From: Acidianus infernus
GTDB taxonomy: Archaea; Thermoproteota; Thermoprotei_A; Sulfolobales; Sulfolobaceae
Direction: 5' to 3'
DNA: 64,000 nucleotides
Assembly (NCBI RefSeq): GCF_009729545.1
Contig: NZ_WFIY01000004.1
Coordinates: 88,001 to 152,000, forward strand
The notes below the pieces were generated by a model that had not been told where the DNA came from, did no database searches, and saw only the letters and a list, made by a program, of their open reading frames with translations. Made by a program: the position numbers and the translations under genes. Below are positions 57,407-64,000 of this stretch, in pieces. Every line of letters begins with the position of its first letter. Position 1 is the first letter of the stretch.

Positions 57407-58177
57407 TTGATTGACCCAATCGTATTGGCAGAAGAAAAAGGAAACAAATTCGTTTGGTTATCGATAGATGAAGCAGAAATGGATAAAGGAATAATAACAA
57501 ACCAATATTTACTTACCGTAAAAGATAAAGGAATACTAATGGATCCTGGAGGACCATTAGTTTTTGAGAGAGTATATAATGTAATGCAAAAGTTCATTAA
57601 ACCAGAAGACGTTGAATACATCTTCCTATCCCACGAAGATCCAGACATAGTTTCCGGAATTACCTTATGGTTAAATTATTGCCCCAATGCAAAAATACTA
57701 ATTTCAGACTTATGGGATAGATTCTTACCACATTTGGGAGTAGATATAAAAATGAACGTAATAAGAATACCTATTCAAGGAATGCAAATTAACCTAAACG
57801 GAGACAATTTAAAAATAATTCCTGCTCATTTCCTGCATTCAGTTGGTAACTTCCACCTTTATGATCCAATAACTAAAGTTTACTTCTCTGGAGATTTAGG
57901 AGCAGCAGTCTTCCCAAAAGGTTCATGGTACATAATAGTTGATAACTTCGACGAACACAAGAAATACATGGAGAACTTCCACAAAAAATACATGGCTAAT
58001 AAAAAGGCAATAGAATTATGGTTAAAACAAATTCAAGGGTTAGATATTAGAATCATAGCGCCACAACACGGTGCAGTAATTGAAGGAGATAACGTGAGAA
58101 AATTCATAGAGTGGATAAAAAGCCTAGATAAGATAGGAATAGATCTCCTAGAGGAAGAACTTAATACCAATACCTAG
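57407..58177 (+). CDS. Oxygen-binding diiron (ODP)-type MBL protein without flavodoxin
   Basis: A 256-residue protein with the flavodiiron-type metallo-beta-lactamase fold. Metal-site motifs: LSHEDPDIVSGIT (H-x-E-x-D), PAHFLHSVGNFHLYDP, YFSGDLGAAVF, APQHGAVIEG. In flavodiiron proteins this site reduces O2 or NO; here the flavodoxin domain is absent, so an electron donor must act in trans or it senses O2. TTG start 57407, supported by a Shine-Dalgarno GGTGA at 57396-57400. Co-transcribed with the SRPBCC protein. Confidence 0.85.
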   Translation: MIDPIVLAEEKGNKFVWLSIDEAEMDKGIITNQYLLTVKDKGILMDPGGPLVFERVYNVMQKFIKPEDVEYIFLSHEDPDIVSGITLWLNYCPNAKILISDLWDRFLPHLGVDIKMNVIRIPIQGMQINLNGDNLKIIPAHFLHSVGNFHLYDPITKVYFSGDLGAAVFPKGSWYIIVDNFDEHKKYMENFHKKYMANKKAIELWLKQIQGLDIRIIAPQHGAVIEGDNVRKFIEWIKSLDKIGIDLLEEELNTNT

Positions 58178-58718
58178 TCCTTGCAGACTTCAATCCTTCC
58201 TTATATGCCGCATAAGTAATTATGAAACCAACTCCGAGTGCCACAGCAAATATTATTATAACATCAATTACTGAAAAGTCACTAGAGTCTATTGCCTTTC
58301 TAGCGTCTCTCAGATTAGAAAAGAAAGATGAAATGTAAGCCCAGGCATCAAATATTGTAGCAAAAGCGTTATAGCCAGTTATTAACCCTGCCTTCCAATC
58401 TCTGCCTCTTACTGTTGAAACAGCACTTAAATACGTTGCAATAACTCCCCATATAATAATCTCCAGACCAAAAACGAGTCCAGAGAACGATAATATGAAA
58501 ACTGTGGTAGAGACGGAAATATAACCAAAAATTCCCAAAACTATAGCTATAATCAAGCTAAGTACATAACTCATTGGCAAAAAACCTCCCAATGCATACA
58601 AAAGCTTTCCTAGCCCTTTTCTATAAGCTGATATTTTACCAGAATTATATGAGTTCCAAATAGGTATGATTATATCTATAATGAAAAAGATTATATCAAG
58701 TAGTAAACCTATGCACAT
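58161..58718 (-). CDS. Membrane protein of unknown function
   Basis: A 185-residue protein with four to five TM (about 4-20, 45-68, 75-100, 148-170). Motif-like: IPIWNSYNSGKISAYRKGLG. It overlaps the diiron-MBL gene by 17 bases at the 3' end. On its strand TTTTTATATTTG lies about 30 bases before the ATG, a leaderless promoter. Family not recognised. Confidence 0.7.
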   Translation of the reverse strand: MCIGLLLDIIFFIIDIIIPIWNSYNSGKISAYRKGLGKLLYALGGFLPMSYVLSLIIAIVLGIFGYISVSTTVFILSFSGLVFGLEIIIWGVIATYLSAVSTVRGRDWKAGLITGYNAFATIFDAWAYISSFFSNLRDARKAIDSSDFSVIDVIIIFAVALGVGFIITYAAYKEGLKSARTRYWY

Positions 58719-58794
58719 TAAATACTTCTCCTCTTCTTCAAATATAAAAAGTCTTTCAACGATAATTATTTACTGATAATACTACTCTATTTAT

Positions 58795-60021
58795 ATGATA
58801 CTAGGAGTCCTAGGTTCGAATAAGTTAGTTACGACAACTAACGCCATACTCACAGAAATATTTACAGGAATAAAGCAAATTGATAAAATTATAATACTAT
58901 CCGAGGAAAAGACAAAGAAGGACTATACAAAATTAAAAGAGATAGTTAAAGTTATTGGAATTAACTCAGAAATTGAAGAAATCGAATTAGGTAAAGGATT
59001 AAAAAATTGGAGAGAAAAACTAAAGAACGTAGATATAGACATAGCTGACATAACTCCAGGAAGAAAATATATGGCATATTCAATAATTGCTTATTCAAAA
59101 GCAAAAGAAGTACGCTACGTTTACATAAAAGAAGAAAGCAAAGGTTACCACGTTTTTGGTTACATTCCATTTAACGAAATGGAAGTCGTAAACATGAGGA
59201 CAGGAGAAAAAATTAACTTTGACCCTCCACAAACTATTAAAGGCCTGCCTAACGATAACGAATTATCAACTACGGCAACTGATGCGTTAATAAATATTTA
59301 CAGTCTTCTAGGAAAAGTTACAATAGAAAACTCCTATAGAGAAATCCAAGAATTTGAAATCTCGGATGCAAAAGATGAGAACGAAGAATTATGCCTATTA
59401 AGATCAGGATTCTTAAGATACAAAGAAGAGGATGAAATAAAGGAAGAAGCTCAAAAAGGCTCATTCTTCATAGCTGATACAAACACCTACATAAAAATAG
59501 GACCTAGATTAAAGTTTTTGACATACCCAGGCTACAGATTATTAGCCTCAAGAGCTACATATAACGAACTACAGAACAAGACATCTAGCACACAAAAAGA
59601 CGAGAAACTTTACCACTTTTACATGGGAATGGAAAGTTACAGATTATTGCATACACCTCCAATTTCGGAAGATAGAAGATTTGGTGACACAAACCTATTA
59701 GAAGAAAGTAAAAGACTAAAAAGTGAATTACCTGAAAAATTAGTATTAATAACCGCTGATGTAATGTTAGCTAACTCAGCAAGATCTAAAGGAGTTTCAA
59801 CTATACTTTTAAGAAATATAAATAAAGGAAAAGGAGATATAGGAGTTTATTTAAATTGCGTAAAATACTTCACTCAAAATTCTATAATGGTAGAAGGTAA
59901 AAGGGTTGCAGAAATTCCAAAAGTCAGAGAATATGAGGAAAAAATAAGAATAAAAACTATTAAGGAAGATTTAAACTACCCTTACTTACTTTCAATTACT
60001 GAGAAATTCCTTAAGTCTTAG
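58795..60021 (+). CDS. CARF-like domain fused to a PIN nuclease domain
   Basis: A 408-residue protein. The N-terminal domain (1-130) is Rossmann-like with GVLGSNKLVTTTNAIL and the CARF ligand loop DITPGRKYMAYSIIAYS (Asp85-). A C-terminal PIN RNase domain is seen from about 220: FFIADTNTYIKIG (Asp228), FGDTNLLEESKRL (Asp298/Glu303), VLITADVMLANSARSKG (Asp322). CARF domains bind cyclic oligoadenylate made by type III CRISPR systems; PIN domains cut RNA. The protein may be a ligand-activated RNase. The middle (130-220) is not assigned. No cas gene is nearby. Overlaps the next gene by 11 bases, tail to tail. Confidence 0.75.
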   Translation: MILGVLGSNKLVTTTNAILTEIFTGIKQIDKIIILSEEKTKKDYTKLKEIVKVIGINSEIEEIELGKGLKNWREKLKNVDIDIADITPGRKYMAYSIIAYSKAKEVRYVYIKEESKGYHVFGYIPFNEMEVVNMRTGEKINFDPPQTIKGLPNDNELSTTATDALINIYSLLGKVTIENSYREIQEFEISDAKDENEELCLLRSGFLRYKEEDEIKEEAQKGSFFIADTNTYIKIGPRLKFLTYPGYRLLASRATYNELQNKTSSTQKDEKLYHFYMGMESYRLLHTPPISEDRRFGDTNLLEESKRLKSELPEKLVLITADVMLANSARSKGVSTILLRNINKGKGDIGVYLNCVKYFTQNSIMVEGKRVAEIPKVREYEEKIRIKTIKEDLNYPYLLSITEKFLKS

Positions 60022-60400
60022 CTTCCTCCTTTTTCTCTCCTTCCTCTTTCTTAGGCTTCTTAAACCTCACAACGTTAGCCTCAAAAGATATTTTAGCATT
60101 CTCACCCTCACACTGTACAGTTAGCTTACCGTTAGCTTCATTCAAAGGAGTGCACTTTGCCTCATACTTCTGAGCAAGCTCATTAACGAAATTCCTAAAC
60201 CCAATGCGTTCCCTAAACCTTATTCCGGAAAGTTCAATAGTATGGTCAGTTACTGTTAACTTAGGCTCCTCCTTATCCTCACCTTTCTTTTTCTTTGAGA
60301 ACCTCTTAAGTATACCTTCTAATTTAACCTTCTCAGCATCAACATTTTTACCTTCTTTCAATTCCACTTTAACATTAACGTAATATTTGACAACCTTCAT
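60011..60400 (-). CDS. Charged beta-rich protein of unknown function
   Basis: About 129 residues: MKVVKYYVNVKVELKEGKNV, a KRFSKKKKGEDKEEPK linker, then ELSGIRFRERIGFRNFVNEL, and a Lys/Glu tail. ATG 60400 is preferred to TTG 60412; ATTTAATAG lies about 30 bases upstream. Such charged tails are usual in abundant Sulfolobales proteins. The family is not recognised. Divergent from the ATPase at 60498. Confidence 0.7.
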   Translation of the reverse strand: MKVVKYYVNVKVELKEGKNVDAEKVKLEGILKRFSKKKKGEDKEEPKLTVTDHTIELSGIRFRERIGFRNFVNELAQKYEAKCTPLNEANGKLTVQCEGENAKISFEANVVRFKKPKKEEGEKKEEAKT

Positions 60401-60473
60401 ATCATTCAACAAACGATAAAGAAACTATTAAATCTAACGAACTCAATTAGGCTAACAGACTATTTCGTAAAGG

Positions 60474-60517
60474 CTTATTTACTTCTGGGGCAGAAGTATG
60501 ATTCTGGGGCAGAAGTT
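60474..60517 (+). promoter_or_regulatory. TATA box and repeated palindrome at the ATPase start
   Basis: TTATTTA (near 60475-60481) runs into ACTTCTGGGGCAGAAGT (60481-60497), a palindrome with 7-bp arms around GGG, just before ATG 60498. The 15-mer TTCTGGGGCAGAAGT is repeated at 60502-60516, inside codons 2-6. The two copies are 19 bases apart, nearly two helical turns, spanning the expected transcription start. It looks like a tandem operator. Confidence 0.5.
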
Positions 60518-61571
60518 GTTATTTGATGAAAGACCAAAAGACAGGAAAGAAGACCTATTTGATAGAGAAAAAGAAGTTGAGGAAATAATAAGTAATATAA
60601 AAAGACCCTTACTGCTCATCTCAGGAGTGAGAAGAATAGGCAAAACCTCAGTACTCCTAGTTTCACTAAACGAGCTAAAAGAAAATTACATACTCATCGA
60701 CTGCAGAAAACTAAAGGAAAACTACGGTAGAAAAGAACTATACTCACTATTCTCGGAAGCGCTATCCTCAAAATTATCCTATTTGAAAGACGTTCTGGAG
60801 AAAGTAAAAGGAATAAACATTGCAGGAAATTACGTTGAATTAAAATGGGGAGGGAAGAACTACATATCATTGTCAAGCCTCTTCGACGAACTAAATAAAA
60901 AAAGATTAATTATAGCAATAGACGAAGCACAAAGACTAAGAGGGCCATTAAGCAAAGAAATAAAAGACGCTATAGCTCACGCTTACGACTATGATAAAAA
61001 CTTAACGTTCATCCTTACGGGTTCAGAAGTAGGTTTATTACACGAATTAATAGATGTAGAAAACGAAAACTCCCCAGTTTACGGAAGATATTACCTAGAA
61101 ATAACTCTGGACAGATTCAACAAAGAAAAGAGCAAAGAATTCCTACAGAGAGGGTTCCAAGAACTTTCAATAAAGGTTGAGGATAAAGTTATCGAGGAAA
61201 TTATAGACTACTTCGACGGAATACCAGGCTGGCTAACATTTGCAGGCAACGAATACGCTACAATGGGAAAAATCGAAGAAGTAAAGAAAACTGCAGTAAA
61301 AGTTGCAAAAGGAGAACTAGAAAACCTAATCGAAGAAAAAACAAAAAAGGTATCTTACATAACGGGGAAAAGGTACAGAAACGCATTAAAATGCCTTGCA
61401 AAAGGAGAAAACTCTTGGTCTAAACTACTATCATGCATGGAAAAAGAGGAAGGTTCAACAATATCCACAAGCGTGCTAGATAATATAATACAAAACCTAG
61501 AAAAAATGAGCATAATAAAAGATTACGAATTCCTAGACCCAGTATATAAAGAAGCGTCAAAACTGTTGTAG
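60498..61571 (+). CDS. Archaeal AAA+ ATPase (ATPase_2, COG1672 type)
   Basis: A 357-residue STAND-like AAA+ protein. Start LLFDERPKDRKEDLFDREKE; Walker A ISGVRRIGKTSVLL (about residue 36-49); Walker B LIIAIDEAQRLRG; sensor FILTGSEVGLL; C-terminal winged helix (KALKCLAKGENSWSKLL on). Sulfolobales carry many copies of this family, often near mobile elements or defence loci, with unknown roles. The start overlaps a repeated palindrome that may control it. Confidence 0.88.
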   Translation: MILGQKLLFDERPKDRKEDLFDREKEVEEIISNIKRPLLLISGVRRIGKTSVLLVSLNELKENYILIDCRKLKENYGRKELYSLFSEALSSKLSYLKDVLEKVKGINIAGNYVELKWGGKNYISLSSLFDELNKKRLIIAIDEAQRLRGPLSKEIKDAIAHAYDYDKNLTFILTGSEVGLLHELIDVENENSPVYGRYYLEITLDRFNKEKSKEFLQRGFQELSIKVEDKVIEEIIDYFDGIPGWLTFAGNEYATMGKIEEVKKTAVKVAKGELENLIEEKTKKVSYITGKRYRNALKCLAKGENSWSKLLSCMEKEEGSTISTSVLDNIIQNLEKMSIIKDYEFLDPVYKEASKLL

Positions 61572-61780
61572 ATAATTTTCAATAATAAATAATAAATAAT
61601 ACTAATATTATATCCTCACGTTTTATTTAGGTTTCACGTTAAAACTAATTCTAAGCATCTTTAGAGTTGATCGTAAGAAATAAATTGTTAGTAATACCGG
61701 ATTAATTTCTGAGCATTTTTAGCAATATTTTACCCTCTATATTCCTAATCTAGGTAATTACTAGTTTAGTTTTAATCAAA

Positions 61781-63162
61781 TTAATTCCTTATGTTCTCTA
61801 TATTAGAGAACACGCAATCTAAAGCCTCTTGATAAATATCTTCCTCAAAAAGCTCTAAATTCTGCTGAGCAACACACTCATCAACGTAACTCAAAAGCCT
61901 ATAATTCCTCGTCCTTATCAATTCCTCCCTAACACGCCCAATAACATTCTTAACCTTCTCAGCATAAGGCTTAGCACTACTAACCATCTCATCCACATTG
62001 TCAGTCCAAACAATATAATTAACTATAGCACCCGCAACAACCCCACTTATTCCATACGCTGAAACAATAGAACTAATAGCCCTCTCAGCACTCTCAACAC
62101 CCTAATACTCAGATCTAGCACATCCCTAACTCCAAATTTATCAGCGTAAGTAAGCATTCCTGCATCAGTATAAGGATGAGGAGGCTCAACAATCAAAAGG
62201 TTACCAAAAGAATAACCCCCAACACTCAACATATTACCGTCGAAGACTAAGCCTATTAAACCAACAGACTTACAACCACTGGGACAAGAAAAAGACATAA
62301 AAAGCGGAGCACCTATCAAAGCCTCATTATAAGAAGTATCACTAACAAGTTCAGAACAATACTTCTCGAAATCACCAGCCAAGAAAAACTTGCATAAATC
62401 ATCCATAACACTTGCAGGAAAGAGAACGTAAGCAGAACCACGCTGAACTGCAGGAGGAACTTCAAAAGAAGCCTGCTTGCTCGCAGTAACTATAACCATG
62501 TAAGGAAAAGGAGGTATCTTTGATATATTTAGAAGAACTGCTGCAAGGGCATCTGCACTATAATGACCACCAGATACGGAAATGAGAGAGCCTGGTATAG
62601 AAGTACTAGATATAGGTAAAGAAGTATAGTATGGAATATAGTTAGTCATTATTGCTCCCGCAGCAATAGATTCTAACCCATCTAAGAACCAGCCAACAAT
62701 TGGAGTTTTGCATCCTTCTGGAGGGTTAGGTTGTAACCATGCACTACTTATTCTATTTGTCCTCATTCTAAGAACTACAATGTTACTCTCTTTACCCCTT
62801 ATTTTAGTAGCTAATGCTCTAGTATTATTGTAAAAAATTGTTCCTCCTTGAAAGGCTTGAAAACTCCTAGCTGAAGCCCAATAATTTGATTTACCGCCTA
62901 CGTAATAATAGTTCCCTTCCTGCGTCCTAATTATTATTCCATGCCTAATAACCTGGAAAATATTCTTGGTACTCTTTGTTACTCTAAGTGACGTAGCTAA
63001 CGCAGGGTAAAACTCGTAAGAGAATCCCTTCTCCTTTATCTGCATTCCAGTACAAGTTGCAGTGTCCCTAATTGAACCATAAGTCACTAATCCACCTATA
63101 ATACCAGCTATAGCCCCAACTGCTCCTTCAGGTATTGGAATAGGAATAGGAGCAGTAGACAT
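61781..63162 (-). pseudogene. Large membrane-associated protein gene, frameshifted
   Basis: Frame one (63162-62047) gives 371 residues: N-terminal TM (EGAVGAIAGIIGGLVTYGS), a large globular part with GGKSNYWASARSFQAFQGG and SVSGGHYSADALAAVLLNIS, ending in a Leu/Arg-rich tail that looks out of frame (VLRVLRGLLVLLF). Another frame supplies GVESAERAISSIVSAYGISG, a second TM, and a charged helical C-terminus ending at 61781. One extra G in the GGG run at 62100-62102 would join them into about 460 residues. The start codon is ATG 63162. The family is not recognised. The 61572-61780 spacer before it is empty AT-rich DNA. Confidence 0.6.
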
Positions 63163-63256
63163 TACTGTTATTAGATAAAATTATGAATATAAAAAATTTA
63201 CTGAAGCTTCTTCTCACGGGCTTAAAGGATCATACACCCTCCGATCTAACCAGGTT

Positions 63257-63285
63257 AATTGGAGCAACCGAATCCCTCTCCAATT
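63257..63285. repeat. 8-bp inverted repeat in debris region
   Basis: AATTGGAG (63257-63264) and CTCCAATT (63278-63285) with a 13-base loop, in a GC-richer island (about 63230-63320). It may be the end structure of an insertion element, or a promoter-distal hairpin. Confidence 0.3.
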
Positions 63286-63394
63286 GACCACCCTAGCAGT
63301 CACCACTCTAATACCTCCATGATCAAGTTGAGAGATCATTAATAATAAAAAATACACATGGCGTAATACTATCTACTAGCTATATAAATAAAAA

Positions 63395-63696
63395 GTGCAA
63401 CTATCCAAAATTGCATTTAGAAATGATTTAAAAAACGAGTACATGAAAGAGTTACAGTATTATCAGACAAGATATAGAAGAAATTCTTAGATATAGAAAT
63501 TTGTGATGATCTTTACTTAGACACACTGGAATGTCTGCACCTTGAGCTGTTTAAAAGTTTTGCTTATAGGGATTTTCCTAGGGATAAACACAAGCCTCGT
63601 TACAAGGTCTTCTTCTGTAGAATCTCCACCTACCTAATATACGCCGTAGTTAATATACTCATACAGTATGCTATAATCCCTCTAGAGGTAGTGTAA
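63395..63696 (+). pseudogene. Transposase-like coding remnant
   Basis: GTG 63395 opens QLSKIAFRNDLKNEYMKELQ and stops; a shifted frame from 63478 continues FLDIEICDDLYLDTLECLHL and then DFPRDKHKPRYKVFFCRIST, ending IPLEVV and TAA at 63694-63696. The two parts join with one frameshift. The basic 'RYKVFFCRISTYLIYAVVN' style recalls archaeal IS transposases, but no DDE motif can be fixed. Confidence 0.35.
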
Positions 63697-63889
63697 TTCT
63701 ATTTTTGGCGATTTCTAAGCCTTACTTTCTTCTCTTTTAAGCGAAAGCTACCCTGTCCTTAATTATGTGGATAATCTTGTTCATGTTAAGCATTTTTAAG
63801 TCTTCTTAGCTTATTTGAAATTTTCCATGATTTATGATCAGATTGCCGTTAAATTTACCTCAGCGCATCAAAGACAGACTAGAGGGAGA

Positions 63890-64000
63890 CTAAAGTAACG
63901 AAATTTCGCTAATTACAGCAAATACATGTTCAGTTGTGAGAGAAATTTTGCAACTATTAGGAATTTCGCAGAGATTTCCATGCTTCCTCAGAAATAGAAT
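63890..64000 (+). pseudogene. Open coding fragment at the window end
   Basis: A stop-free frame after TAA 63887-63889 reads SNEISLITANTCSVVREILQ then LLGISQRFPCFLRN, and leaves the window. It has no start codon near its beginning. It may belong to the same decayed element as the remnant at 63395. Between them (63697-63889) I see only short scraps such as MIRLPLNLPQRIKDRLEGD. Confidence 0.3.

Overview
The window comes from an AT-rich crenarchaeon, almost certainly a member of the Sulfolobales. The protein set points there: a classical mevalonate pathway with phosphomevalonate kinase and diphosphomevalonate decarboxylase, threonyl-tRNA synthetase split into catalytic and editing proteins, an Alg14-Alg13-like Agl24, Gat-QueC for archaeosine, aCPSF2, archaeal NAC, and a Sulfolobus-type methylthioadenosine phosphorylase. 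Most genes appear leaderless, with a TATA box about 25-30 bases before the start. Genes inside operons often overlap by 4 bases (ATGA) or carry a GGTGA-type Shine-Dalgarno. I do not assign a species.

Layout. 1-970 holds the 3' end of a class II glutamine amidotransferase-like gene and a decayed coiled-coil gene. 986-10405 is rich in transporters (two MFS, one DMT, a YeeE/YedE sulfur transporter, a 6-TM FTR1/GDT1-like protein), with an isochorismatase-like hydrolase, a ThDP enzyme, a frameshifted SRPBCC gene and a C/D box sRNA. 10406-20617 is regulatory and metabolic: PadR, an orphan Csa3-like CARF-HTH regulator, a double-HTH Lrp protein beside an SMP-30 lactonase, a Ca2+/cation antiporter, DUF202, a repeat-expanded DUF1641 protein, a NicO-like protein, an FAH-family hydrolase and several small winged-helix proteins.

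20649-36187 is core metabolism: PMK-MVD, an HD phosphohydrolase, MTAP, an operon agl24/HhH glycosylase/sucC/sucD, ThrRS with a methyltransferase, a sugar nucleotidyltransferase, intron-bearing tRNA-Thr, Gat-QueC, USP and a GT4 glycosyltransferase. 36269-45419 has an MmpL/RND transporter, an orphan ParA-like ATPase, arginine deiminase, a PsiE-like protein, tRNA-Ala(CGC) followed 4 nt later by a C/D box sRNA, Amt, a threonine-synthase-like gene, a possible integrated-element remnant and tRNA-Ala(GGC)/tRNA-Pro(CGG). 45457-52755 is a housekeeping run: HTH regulator, NAC, aCPSF2-ThrRS editing protein-mevalonate kinase-GlmS-GlmU-like. From 52830 on the content turns accessory: a mini-ParA cassette, DMT transporter, surface beta-propeller, mobile-element scraps, an SRPBCC/diiron-MBL pair, a CARF-PIN protein, a COG1672-type ATPase with palindromic repeats at its start, a frameshifted membrane protein and transposase-like debris.

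The genes work together mainly in isoprenoid lipid synthesis (mvk, pmk, mvd), UDP-GlcNAc supply and N-glycosylation (glmS, GlmU-like, agl24), TCA cycle (sucCD), and threonyl-tRNA charging plus proofreading. The most unusual signals are the tRNA-sRNA dicistron, the sucD gene without a canonical start codon, the CARF-PIN protein, the DUF1641 protein with a 115-bp perfect internal repeat, and two genes broken by single-base shifts in homopolymer runs. No CRISPR array or cas operon is present.
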